DNA of 64,000 bases from an uncultured Pelagibacteraceae bacterium (GCA_902625035.1 CACNZK010000001.1:62001-126000), one strand, 5' to 3'. Shown: positions 1 through 7,000, numbered from the stretch's first letter. Translations and numbers: made by a program. Notes: generated from the letters alone by a model not told the origin.

Positions 1-14
1 AATCAAGTAGTCGT

Positions 15-572
15 TTAATAACAAGTTTTTACTGAGTCTCCATATGCACACGATAGATCAATTCTCGTAGCTGTCTCATCGCTATCTGAACATCTCGAAT
101 ATACCAAGTAATACAACTTTGCTCCATCTCTAAGCACTTGATATGCAGTTTCCCCAACATCAACTAAAGAGCATTTCATTCCATTACATCTTCTTCCAGA
201 CTGGACAGCATTCAAAGTGTTATCATAAGCGTTTCGGAAATTTTGATATTGAAAATGTCGAGCTATGTGTTCTCCTTCTCCAAATTCCCAACCAGTTGTT
301 GGATTATTGTTTCCATCAAATTCACAAAAATTTGTATATTGGCTCCACGTACTTCCTGAAATTTTATATAATTTTAATGGCATAACTCCAGTGCTACAAA
401 TTGTAAGTCCCTCAATCATAGTTTTTACAACAGCCTTGTGTGTTTGGTTGCAACTTTTTTTCTTTGCACTTTTAGTATACCCATCATAAGCAACCACACC
501 TACTGCAGCGAGGATGCCGATGATGGCTACAACGACTAATAGTTCTATTAAAGTGAAAGCTTTGCGATTCAT
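15..572 (-). CDS. type IV pilin-like protein, array member 1
   Basis: Pilin-like protein of about 185 residues: short basic leader MNRKA, then mature FTLIELLVVV with Glu at mature position 5 and a hydrophobic helix to about residue 30, the class III signal and assembly helix of type IV pilins and pseudopilins. The residue before the cleavage site is Ala rather than Gly. The body is cysteine-rich (Cys near CNQTHK, TICSTG, NFCEF, RRCNGMKC, DLSCAYG and the C-terminal TCY) and unlike its neighbours. I place the start at the ATG at 572, which overlaps the stop of the upstream pilin gene (TAATG); a TTG at 581 is the alternative. It is the last gene visible in its run. Expected role: inner-membrane-anchored subunit of a pilus or pseudopilus. 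No pilus assembly gene lies in the window. Confidence 0.85.
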   Translation of the reverse strand: MNRKAFTLIELLVVVAIIGILAAVGVVAYDGYTKSAKKKSCNQTHKAVVKTMIEGLTICSTGVMPLKLYKISGSTWSQYTNFCEFDGNNNPTTGWEFGEGEHIARHFQYQNFRNAYDNTLNAVQSGRRCNGMKCSLVDVGETAYQVLRDGAKLYYLVYSRCSDSDETATRIDLSCAYGDSVKTCY

Positions 573-1144
573 TATTTCCAACTTACTCGATGATAGTCGT
601 AATCTGAAATAGTTTTAAAATATACTGTCATTGTATCATTATTTCCAGTTCCATATCTTGCATCACACCCACCAATATTATTTTTCATAAAATTATCCCA
701 AGTTCCTTTTGCATCAGCAGCATCCCAGTTACAATGAATTCTTCCTACTTGATCTACAGTAGGCATTCCTTGTCCAGATTTATTCCACATTTGATGAACC
801 ATTAATTCATTATTATTAAATGGGTTTTTTGTATTTTTAAGATGAATTTCCATTATGCCTTTTAAAGCAGTTTGAAATGCAGTTTCTGTTCCATTCGAAG
901 ATATGTAAGAACATGATCTAGCATAACTTATTCCTTTTTCATAAGCTTCCATTTCAATTCCAGCAACGCATTTCATCATTTCATTATTAATATATTTCTC
1001 TATCTGTTTAAGATTAGTCTTTACTACGGCTTTCTTTGCACTAGCCGTATACCCATTATAAGCAACTACTCCTACTGCAGCTAGAATACCGATGATTGCT
1101 ACAACGACTAGGAGTTCTATTAGGGTGAAACCTTTTTGCTTCAT
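572..1144 (-). CDS. type IV pilin-like protein, array member 2
   Basis: 190-residue pilin-like protein with leader MKQKG and a canonical Gly before the FTLIELL cleavage site, followed by the invariant helix ending near VVAYNGYT. After the helix come E-x-x-K-C (EMMKCVAG), RSCSY, a KNPFN motif, IHCNWD and GGCDARYG. The C-terminal segment RYGTGNND resembles RFGTGAND in array member 9 and in no other member, so the two form a subfamily although they are more than 4 kb apart. It overlaps the upstream gene by 4 bp (ATGA), so it is co-transcribed. Family assignment is secure from the N-terminus; the function of the variable domain is unknown. Confidence 0.87.
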   Translation of the reverse strand: MKQKGFTLIELLVVVAIIGILAAVGVVAYNGYTASAKKAVVKTNLKQIEKYINNEMMKCVAGIEMEAYEKGISYARSCSYISSNGTETAFQTALKGIMEIHLKNTKNPFNNNELMVHQMWNKSGQGMPTVDQVGRIHCNWDAADAKGTWDNFMKNNIGGCDARYGTGNNDTMTVYFKTISDYDYHRVSWK

Positions 1145-1674
1145 TGAATTTGAATAGTATTTTTTATTACCTCACCATCATTTACATTATAAGTACCAGA
1201 AACCTTAGTGACAATTACAATATTGCTTCCTGAAGTATGTATCTGAGTTTCTCCTAAAGATCCATTTTGAATATTACCTCCAGCAGCGACTGCTTGTTTA
1301 CAGTTTCCACTTCCATCTAGTAGACCATGAGGGTTACATGTAGGTGGAGCATTAAAGTGGTTATGAAAGGCGCTAGCAACATTAGATACTTTGTTTGCAA
1401 CAATATCGGGACATACATCATTTGAATATTTAAGCTTACCGGTAGCTTTGCTAAAACTATATTTTAAAATTAATTCTTGTCCCAGGTCACACTTTTTTAC
1501 CTCAGTCATTATAAATTTTACAACATTACTATGATTAGTTTTTGAGGCATTAACTTTAGCACTCTTTGTATAACCATTATAAGCAACCACTCCTACTGCA
1601 GCTAAGATACCAATAATGGCTACTACGACTAGTAGTTCTATTAGGGTGAAGGCTTTTTTATTGTGTAACGTCAA
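1141..1674 (-). CDS. type IV pilin-like protein, array member 3
   Basis: 177-residue pilin-like protein. The leader TLHNKKA precedes FTLIELL, with Ala at the -1 position. No ATG precedes the leader; the best start is TTG at 1674, 17 bp inside the end of the upstream pilin gene, which makes this the only member apparently using TTG. After the helix: VKKCDLG, DVCPDI, PTCNPHG and GNCKQA give four cysteines, and the C-terminal third is Gly/Asn/Ser-rich with predicted beta character. The cysteine spacing in the first half matches the rest of the array (K-C-x-L-G, then a second Cys about 20-25 residues on). A surface-filament subunit is inferred from family. Confidence 0.83.
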   Translation of the reverse strand: MTLHNKKAFTLIELLVVVAIIGILAAVGVVAYNGYTKSAKVNASKTNHSNVVKFIMTEVKKCDLGQELILKYSFSKATGKLKYSNDVCPDIVANKVSNVASAFHNHFNAPPTCNPHGLLDGSGNCKQAVAAGGNIQNGSLGETQIHTSGSNIVIVTKVSGTYNVNDGEVIKNTIQIQ

Positions 1675-2146
1675 TTATTATTTCATCTCTATTATCAGAT
1701 GAACTGCATGGTGTTTTCCAACACCCGCTCAATCTTATTTCACTAGCGCTTTTAGTGCTCCAGTTTACATAACCTACATCATTATCGTTTGTATAACTTA
1801 TGTTTAATCTACACATTCTCTCGCTAGAGTTATAAGGGTTTTTCATGTCTGCGAACACACCGTTCTGTCCTCTACAAGCATTATTCATACCACTTGCAAA
1901 GTTATTAGCATGAGTTATCGGGCATGATTGTGGATTAGAAGTAAACATTTTGTCAGCTAACCCAGCATTACATTTTACCAATTCTGTTTGTATCCATTTA
2001 GTCACATTTTTATAATTAGTTTTAGATGCATTAGCTTTAGCACTTGCAGTATACCCATTATAAGCAACCACTCCTACTGCAGCTAGGATACCGATGATGG
2101 CTACTACGACTAAGAGTTCTATTAAGGTGAAAGCTTTACGGTTCAT
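1658..2146 (-). CDS. type IV pilin-like protein, array member 4 (first gene of left block)
   Basis: 162-residue pilin-like protein, leader MNRKA then FTLIELL and the invariant helix. Conserved array motifs: LVKCNAG, QSCPITH, KNPYN, GYVNW and a C-terminal C-x3-P-C-S (GCWKTPCSSSD) followed by an acidic strand, the layout of a disulfide-bonded loop near the C-terminus as in many type IV pilins. It is the promoter-proximal gene of the left block: a TTGGCA / TAGAAT promoter lies directly upstream, leaving only 6 bp between the -10 box and the ATG, so the mRNA may be leaderless. Members 3, 2 and 1 follow with overlaps. Confidence 0.87.
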   Translation of the reverse strand: MNRKAFTLIELLVVVAIIGILAAVGVVAYNGYTASAKANASKTNYKNVTKWIQTELVKCNAGLADKMFTSNPQSCPITHANNFASGMNNACRGQNGVFADMKNPYNSSERMCRLNISYTNDNDVGYVNWSTKSASEIRLSGCWKTPCSSSDNRDEIIIDVTQ

Positions 2147-2152
2147 TAAAAA

Positions 2153-2182
2153 ATTCTACCACTGTTACCATAGTGTTGCCAA
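2153..2182 (-). promoter_or_regulatory. promoter of left pilin block, copy A of a repeat
   Basis: On the minus strand TTGGCA (2177-2182), an 18-bp spacer and TAGAAT (2153-2158), then the ATG of array member 4 at 2146. The spacer region carries two direct repeats of TGGYAACA with an 11-bp period (TGGCAACA and TGGTAACA), about one helical turn, which looks like an operator. An almost identical block is found at 6865-6894 in front of the other pilin block. Confidence 0.65.
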
Positions 2183-2243
2183 GTCATAATTGTTTAAGAA
2201 ATGTTCTTGCAAACTAATGGTAATTTTAAGATTTAATCTTGAT

Positions 2244-2259
2244 TTGTAATCAATAGGTC
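2244..2259 (+). repeat. tRNA-Thr-like anticodon-arm repeat, copy A
   Basis: The 16-mer TTGTAATCAATAGGTC here is identical to 6955-6970. Written as tRNA it is an anticodon loop with UGU, a 3' anticodon stem and the variable loop AGGTC. In this copy a four-pair anticodon stem remains (TTGA/TCAA) but the T arm and acceptor end have decayed. It lies in the 140-bp gap between the two pilin blocks (2147-2286), which holds nothing else I can support beyond the promoter. Confidence 0.6.
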
Positions 2260-2286
2260 CACATTCTGAGCAGATTAAGACTGGAA

Positions 2287-2814
2287 TTACTCACGAATAT
2301 TATATGTTACACTTGTTGCTGTGCCACTATCCTCAACACAAGTGTCTAAATAAAGTGTAAGTCTATTCTGAGATGGATACCAACCGACTGCTAAGTGATG
2401 TACACCTTGTTCATTTAAGTAGGTTCTTTGACTGCCACTTGGATAACATTTACCTTGATAAGGGCCTGGGTGAATAGACTCCCTGCTTTCATTGAAAACA
2501 TTTTTAATCGTTGATTGAAAAAATTTTTTCATAGCAAAATTTATTTTTGATGTACTCACGGATGAGCCAAATAAATCAGAACAATTAAGAAGATTTGTTC
2601 CATTTAAATTTAATATACCTAATACAGGTTCTAATTCACATTTTCTAGTTTCTGCTTGCATAAATTTTACAATGATTTTGTGATTTGCCTTAGTAGCGTT
2701 CTTTTTAGCACTATTAGTATATCCATTATAAGCAACCACACCTACTGCAGCTAGGATACCTATGATGGCTACTACGACTAAAAGTTCGATTAATGTAAAA
2801 CCTCTATTTTTCAT
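2287..2814 (-). CDS. type IV pilin-like protein, array member 5
   Basis: 175-residue pilin-like protein with leader MKNRG (Gly at -1) and the invariant FTLIELL helix. Cysteines occur in TRKCELEP, LNCSDLF, GKCYPSG and DTCVEDSG; the last lies in a beta-rich C-terminus (LTLYLDTC). The KNVFNES segment takes the place of the KNPY motif of its siblings. The start codon overlaps the stop of the upstream pilin gene at 2814. It is the last gene of the right-hand block; the tRNA-like repeat and a new promoter follow downstream. Confidence 0.86.
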   Translation of the reverse strand: MKNRGFTLIELLVVVAIIGILAAVGVVAYNGYTNSAKKNATKANHKIIVKFMQAETRKCELEPVLGILNLNGTNLLNCSDLFGSSVSTSKINFAMKKFFQSTIKNVFNESRESIHPGPYQGKCYPSGSQRTYLNEQGVHHLAVGWYPSQNRLTLYLDTCVEDSGTATSVTYNIRE

Positions 2815-3296
2815 TAATCTAATATTATATCACCACTACAAAGATGATTTTCTCCCTGGCATCTATTCCCAGAACATGGAGTTATAACACAAGTCATTAC
2901 TTGAATTTTTAATCCTGGTGAAAGCATTCTATTAAATCCAACATGCACATCACTTGTAATACCACCACCATGAGTTACTGCTGATTTTGATGTATCATAT
3001 GGATTTTTAAATCCTAATAAAGATCTTTCAACAGCTTTTGCAACAAAGTCTTTCCAATTGTTTAAACCTTGTTTTGAACAATCTAATTCATTATTCATTG
3101 CAGTTGTTGCACCTGTTGAACATTTCATAACTTCACTTTTTATATATTTAACTACATTTTTATGGTTAGCTGTTGCTGCTGATTTTTTTGCACTGGCTGT
3201 ATAACCGTTATAAGCAACCACCCCTACTGCAGCAAGAATACCAATTATAGCCACTACGACTAAGAGTTCTATTAGGGTGAATGCTTTAGTTTTCAT
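2814..3296 (-). CDS. type IV pilin-like protein, array member 6
   Basis: 160-residue pilin-like protein, leader MKTKA, FTLIELL helix, then VMKCSTG, LDCSKQG, FKNPYD, VHVGFN and a C-terminal cysteine cluster TCVITPCSGNRC, richer in Cys than the C-x3-PCS pair of members 4 and 7. It overlaps member 7 by 4 bp and abuts member 5. The variable domain contains the same ordered motifs as members 4, 7 and 8, so these four are the most alike in fold even though their sequences differ widely. Confidence 0.87.
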   Translation of the reverse strand: MKTKAFTLIELLVVVAIIGILAAVGVVAYNGYTASAKKSAATANHKNVVKYIKSEVMKCSTGATTAMNNELDCSKQGLNNWKDFVAKAVERSLLGFKNPYDTSKSAVTHGGGITSDVHVGFNRMLSPGLKIQVMTCVITPCSGNRCQGENHLCSGDIILD

Positions 3297-3784
3297 TTGC
3301 TAATCATATCAGATACAATTATCTCCTCGATATGATTTGATGTGTCACTACACGGGAGTTTAATACAAGATTTAATTCTAATAAACTGTTCAGCACCACC
3401 AATAATATTAAATCTTATATATCCTACGTCTTCGTCTCTGTTGTAAATATTTCCGTTATTAACTTGAAAATCATTATTATATGGATTTCTTAAGCTAATT
3501 TCTCCAGTCTTGAACACTGTCATAAATTTTGTGTAGATTCCAACTCCAAAAGTATCTGGAGGGCAGTTAATTGTTCCATTAGCTATTTTTTGTTCGCCAA
3601 GTTGGCATTTCATAACTTCACTATAAATATATTTTTTAATTAAACTAAAATTTGTTTTAACTGAATTTGCTTTTGCGCTACTCGTATAACCATTATAAGC
3701 AACAACCCCTACTGCAGCTAGTATACCGATGATTGCTACTACGACTAGGAGTTCTATAAGGGTGAAAGCTTTATGGTTAGCCAT
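3293..3784 (-). CDS. type IV pilin-like protein, array member 7
   Basis: 163-residue pilin-like protein with leader MANHKA (Ala at -1), FTLIELL helix, VMKCQLG, INCPPDT, LRNPYN, VGYIRFN and C-terminal SCIKLPCSD followed by an acidic strand (EEIIVSD). It starts 8 bp inside the end of the upstream Sel1-like gene, so the two are translationally coupled. This coupling ties the non-pilin gene to the array. Confidence 0.87.
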   Translation of the reverse strand: MANHKAFTLIELLVVVAIIGILAAVGVVAYNGYTSSAKANSVKTNFSLIKKYIYSEVMKCQLGEQKIANGTINCPPDTFGVGIYTKFMTVFKTGEISLRNPYNNDFQVNNGNIYNRDEDVGYIRFNIIGGAEQFIRIKSCIKLPCSDTSNHIEEIIVSDMISK

Positions 3785-5270
3785 ATAAATTCAAAGTTTT
3801 CACAAGCTCAGGATTTTTAAACCAGCTTTCAACCCATTTTTTAATAAATGACTTAGTTATTTCTCCTTTTACCCAATATGATACTTTTTTAAAGCACCTC
3901 TTAATTTTTTCTCTCTGATCTTTTTCTTTAAGTTTATAATTTTTACTATCACAAGAAATTTCTTTAACACTGAAATAATTTACATTTTCAATCATTTTAT
4001 CAAATAATTCATATGCATCTTGAACATTTTGCGAACTTTGTTTATTTAAATGATCTAACAATAGATAAGCAAAAGAAATTGAACTTGGTGATTTATGCTC
4101 TAAATTTTTTGTAAATAATTCTTTTGCGAGCTTTTTATTTTTGTTAACATTTCCCCAACCATTATAATAAATTAATCCAGGATATGTGGTCAACAAATTG
4201 CCTGAAGGTTGATATATTTTTGCACTTTTTGTAAAATTTTCCATTAATGAAATTGCTAAATTGAAATCAATCTTAATTTTAGAACATTCTGAATAATTTT
4301 GACTTCCGTAAGTATATTTACCTATACTAGCTGCAATAATATCAAATCTATGCAACAACGAATTTTCATCATTTAAAATTTTATAATATTTATTCACAAA
4401 TGAGCATTCTGAAATATCAATTTTTTTTTCTCTTTTTCTTTCAGTAATAAACGTATGCAAGTAGTTATCCATAGCTAGTAAATAACCATCCTCCGCTGCA
4501 TCTCTGTACAATTTTCTTTGATCTGCTCTTGATAATGTTTGGCCTTCTAATGTAAAGCCATCAGCATAAGTAGTAATTAGCGCAGGATTATATAATCTTT
4601 TTACATCCAGAGACTCTCTGTATCTTTCAAAAATACTTGAATTATCATCTAATGTATAAAAAGATATTATTGGACTTACCCCAAGCATATCCTTAGCTAC
4701 TTGATTTCCTTTATGAGCTGCCTTTAATAATATTCTAGTGGCTTCACAATGATTAAATCTAAACATTTGATCATCTTTTAAGTTATAAACATCTTTAACA
4801 AACCGGTAAGGTTTAAATTTAAAATAATTCAAATATTGAGTATTAGCCTTCCAAAAATATCTATCAAATTTCCCATATCCATAAAAAAACCCTTCAGGTT
4901 TTGAACAAAAATCATTTTTATTTGAACTAAATACAAAATATTCAAACTGCACCTTTTCTTTGAAATTTGTATAACCACCTAATGAAAATATACTGATTAG
5001 AACACTAATAATAAATACACAAACTATGCTCTCTGTTGTGTAAAACACATGTCTAAATTTTTTTCGAATTTTTTTATAGTAATTAAAAATCTTAATCTTA
5101 TTTTTTAACACCCATATATAAGCAAATGCTATAGGCATTATTAGTACTACTAATCCAAATAAATCACTTAAATTTTGAATTTTTTTATCCAACTGTAGAC
5201 CAAGTGCCAGAGATATAATCCAAAGAATTATATAAAAATAAAATGGTGGTTTTTTAAATTTAAAATTCAC
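3777..5270 (-). CDS. membrane protein with Sel1/TPR-like repeats, inside the pilin array
   Basis: 497 residues. Three hydrophobic segments in the first 100 residues (about 8-24, 36-54 and 78-98) are followed by a long soluble region with degenerate Sel1-like helical repeats, for example ATRILLKAAHKGNQVAKDML, YRDAAEDGYLLAMDNYL and GLIYYNGWGNVNKNKKLAKELF. Sel1 repeats usually mediate protein-protein contacts. The start is a GTG at 5270; no better start is visible. The gene sits between pilin members 8 and 7 and overlaps member 7, so I infer a pilus-linked scaffold, export or anchoring role, but this is inference only. Base composition is more AT-rich than the pilin genes. I recognise no named family for the full length. 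Confidence 0.7.
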   Translation of the reverse strand: MNFKFKKPPFYFYIILWIISLALGLQLDKKIQNLSDLFGLVVLIMPIAFAYIWVLKNKIKIFNYYKKIRKKFRHVFYTTESIVCVFIISVLISIFSLGGYTNFKEKVQFEYFVFSSNKNDFCSKPEGFFYGYGKFDRYFWKANTQYLNYFKFKPYRFVKDVYNLKDDQMFRFNHCEATRILLKAAHKGNQVAKDMLGVSPIISFYTLDDNSSIFERYRESLDVKRLYNPALITTYADGFTLEGQTLSRADQRKLYRDAAEDGYLLAMDNYLHTFITERKREKKIDISECSFVNKYYKILNDENSLLHRFDIIAASIGKYTYGSQNYSECSKIKIDFNLAISLMENFTKSAKIYQPSGNLLTTYPGLIYYNGWGNVNKNKKLAKELFTKNLEHKSPSSISFAYLLLDHLNKQSSQNVQDAYELFDKMIENVNYFSVKEISCDSKNYKLKEKDQREKIKRCFKKVSYWVKGEITKSFIKKWVESWFKNPELVKTLNLYG

Positions 5271-5374
5271 GGTCTAACCATATCAATAAATTTATTGTGT
5301 AGTAATGAAATTATCTTCCTGTGTAATAGTCCTTTAATAGTTTGAGTAAATTAAATAAGCCTTATTTTTTAATC

Positions 5375-5836
5375 TTAATTGAACGGTACATCTTTTTCAA
5401 CTCGATTAGATGAATTCGAACAATCAGTTTTAAAGCATAAACTAACATTTATTATTGAACCTTTTGCTTTTAAAATAACAATACCTATATTTGAGTTACT
5501 AGTTACTGCGCCATTATCTGCAACAGATGTTATATTGTTAGATTGTATTGCATTTTTCATCTTTGAATTCATTACATCAGCTGTAGCTCTTGCAGAACTA
5601 CCTGATGTGTTTGAAGAGCAGTTTTGAGCTCCATTAAATATTTTTTCTTCTCCCAATTCACATTTCATTAATTCTCCCATTAAATATTTAACTACTTGAG
5701 AGTGATTAGACTTTGCAGCATTAATTTTTGCAGCATTTGTATACCCATTATAAGCAACCACGCCTACTGCAGCTAGTATACCGATAATTGCTACTACGAC
5801 TAGAAGTTCTATAAGTGTAAATCCTTTTTGCTTCAT
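5375..5836 (-). CDS. type IV pilin-like protein, array member 8
   Basis: 153-residue pilin-like protein, the shortest of the array. Leader MKQKG (Gly at -1), FTLIELL helix ending VVAYNGYTNAAK, then LMKCELG, QNCSSNT, a Ser/Ala/Asn-rich middle lacking the KNPY motif, and C-terminal SLCFKTDCSNSSNR. The 104-bp spacer downstream (5271-5374) before the Sel1-like gene shows no clear promoter or terminator; read-through is likely. It starts 6 bp after the end of member 9. Confidence 0.86.
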   Translation of the reverse strand: MKQKGFTLIELLVVVAIIGILAAVGVVAYNGYTNAAKINAAKSNHSQVVKYLMGELMKCELGEEKIFNGAQNCSSNTSGSSARATADVMNSKMKNAIQSNNITSVADNGAVTSNSNIGIVILKAKGSIINVSLCFKTDCSNSSNRVEKDVPFN

Positions 5837-5842
5837 AGCTTT

Positions 5843-6403
5843 TTATTCAGGAACAGGGATTGTCTCAGTAATTATATCATTTGCACCAGTTCCAAATCTA
5901 GTAGATATTTTATATCCTTTTCCTGTACCACCATCAAAATTCATATAAGTATAACCAACTTTATTTGTTGGTGGAATTGAGTAGCTTGATACAAAAGCAT
6001 TACCATTATTCTCAAATGGATTTTTAATCATAGAATAATACTCAAAAGGACATTTGGCGGTGTCAAAATATGCTCCTGGATTACTTTTAGGACTTCCTCT
6101 TGCTTTCAAACTATTACAATTTTTATTCGTTGAACAATTTGTGCTTGGATTTGTTTGATAAGATTTATTAGTTATTGAGTCAAATTCTACATCAAGATTA
6201 TAACATTTGTTAATTTCATTAATGATGTAATTTTTTACTGTATTATGATTAGTTTTGACTACACTTATCTTTGCGCTCTTGGTATATCCGTTATAAGCAA
6301 CCACACCTACAGCAGCTAGGATACCTATAATTGCTACAACGACCAAAAGTTCTATTAAGGTGAAAGCTTTCGTTTGTTTTTTAATCAATTGTGAACTCAT
6401 CAT
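5843..6403 (-). CDS. type IV pilin-like protein, array member 9
   Basis: About 186 residues. Two adjacent ATGs (6403 and 6400) give a 12-13 residue basic leader MSSQLIKKQTKA before FTLIELL; an ATG at 6424 would add seven residues and is less pilin-like. Both choices lie inside the end of array member 10. The body has INKCYNL, TNCSTNKNC, AKCPFEY, IKNPFE and YTYMNF, and ends RFGTGAND...VPE without the C-terminal cysteine pair. That ending relates it to member 2, which lies beyond the block boundary, suggesting duplication of whole blocks or exchange between them. Confidence 0.85.
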   Translation of the reverse strand: MMSSQLIKKQTKAFTLIELLVVVAIIGILAAVGVVAYNGYTKSAKISVVKTNHNTVKNYIINEINKCYNLDVEFDSITNKSYQTNPSTNCSTNKNCNSLKARGSPKSNPGAYFDTAKCPFEYYSMIKNPFENNGNAFVSSYSIPPTNKVGYTYMNFDGGTGKGYKISTRFGTGANDIITETIPVPE

Positions 6404-6857
6404 ATATAGCCGTGGTTTCTCCATAACAAGTTGATACTCTAACAGTTGTTTTTCCGTTTATAATAACATTGCTCACCATTACACCGCCACTATTATGTTG
6501 AATATTACAAGACCTATTTGCGTGTGGTCCGTTTAAAGCCACGACATTCTCTTTATAAGAGACAAATGGGTTTAGAAACTTACCATCAAAAGCATCTCTC
6601 GCTGCTAAACCAATTTTGTTTGTGGTGTATCTATCAGAACATTTAAGATTTCCACCCATTACAGTGGTTTGACCCATATCGCATTTTTGTATCTCAGCTT
6701 TAATGTATTTAATGGTTTTATTATGCATTGATTTTACAACATTTTTTTTTGCAGAGGTCGTATATCCATTATAAGCAACTACTCCTACAGCAGCTAGGAT
6801 ACCTATAATTGCTACAACGACTAAGAGTTCTATAAGTGTGAAACCTTTTTGTTTCAT
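6381..6857 (-). CDS. type IV pilin-like protein, array member 10 (first gene of right block)
   Basis: 158-residue pilin-like protein, leader MKQKG (Gly at -1), FTLIELL helix, then IQKCDMG, LKCSDRY, a FLNPF motif, RSCNIQHN and STCYGE. It is promoter-proximal: a TTGGCA / TAGAGT promoter lies just upstream with 7 bp between the -10 box and the ATG at 6857. Downstream members 9, 8, the Sel1-like gene and members 7, 6 and 5 follow on the same strand, so this promoter could drive the whole seven-gene block. Confidence 0.87.
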   Translation of the reverse strand: MKQKGFTLIELLVVVAIIGILAAVGVVAYNGYTTSAKKNVVKSMHNKTIKYIKAEIQKCDMGQTTVMGGNLKCSDRYTTNKIGLAARDAFDGKFLNPFVSYKENVVALNGPHANRSCNIQHNSGGVMVSNVIINGKTTVRVSTCYGETTAIYDEFTID

Positions 6858-6864
6858 ATAAAAA

Positions 6865-6894
6865 ACTCTATCACTGTTACCATATTGTTGCCAA
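6865..6894 (-). promoter_or_regulatory. promoter of right pilin block, copy B of the repeat
   Basis: Minus strand: TTGGCA (6889-6894), 18-bp spacer, TAGAGT (6865-6870), ATG of member 10 at 6857. It carries the same paired TGGYAACA direct repeats as copy A at 2153-2182, and across the roughly 25-bp core only one base differs between copies, whereas the sequence upstream of each differs freely. That conservation argues for regulation shared by both blocks. Confidence 0.65.
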
Positions 6895-6948
6895 GTTGGA
6901 ATTTTTTACAAATATTATTGATTAATAATAATTATATAAGATTTTAGA

Positions 6949-6997
6949 ATTGAATTGTAATCAATAGGTCAGCAGTTCGAAACCGTGCGGGGGCACC
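6949..6997 (+). pseudogene. 3' fragment of a tRNA-Thr(UGU)-like gene, copy B
   Basis: A perfect 5-bp anticodon stem (ATTGA 6949-6953 / TCAAT 6961-6965) closes a 7-nt loop ATTGTAA with anticodon TGT. It is followed by the variable loop AGGTC, a T loop TTCGAAA (6976-6982) with a poorly paired stem, and an acceptor-like end CGGGGGC plus ACC at 6995-6997. No D arm or 5' acceptor strand (GCCCCCG expected) is visible upstream, so it is a truncated relic, not a working tRNA. It abuts the stop codon of the glycosyltransferase gene at 7001 and shares a 16-bp core with 2244-2259. tRNA 3' ends are the usual attachment sites for integrating elements, which makes this a possible island scar. Confidence 0.6.
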
Positions 6998-7000
6998 GTC

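Noticed and set aside
143-489. Plus-strand open frames across the first pilin gene
   Set aside because: They are antisense shadows with no family match, while the minus frame has clear pilin motifs. The same holds for antisense frames in prpC, speD-speE, rfbA and other genes.
5271-5374. Promoter or terminator in the gap between pilin member 8 and the Sel1-like gene
   Set aside because: A short palindrome AATAAGCCTTATT with T residues points to the plus strand, where no gene ends; nothing convincing on the minus strand.
474-6842. Regularly spaced repeats as a CRISPR array
   Set aside because: The repeats are 84 bp, lie about 500 bp apart, are coding and vary at synonymous sites; they are pilin gene heads.
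6865-6894. Sigma-54 promoter in front of the pilin blocks (TTGGCA start)
   Set aside because: The GG-N10-GC pattern is missing; a sigma-70 layout with an 18-bp spacer fits better.
1-6997. Diversity-generating retroelement behind the pilin tails
   Set aside because: No reverse transcriptase, accessory gene or template repeat is present, and tails differ over their whole length with insertions and deletions, not at scattered A positions.
6949-6997. A working tRNA-Thr gene
   Set aside because: There is no 5' acceptor strand or D arm upstream and the T stem is mispaired; only a 3' fragment is present.
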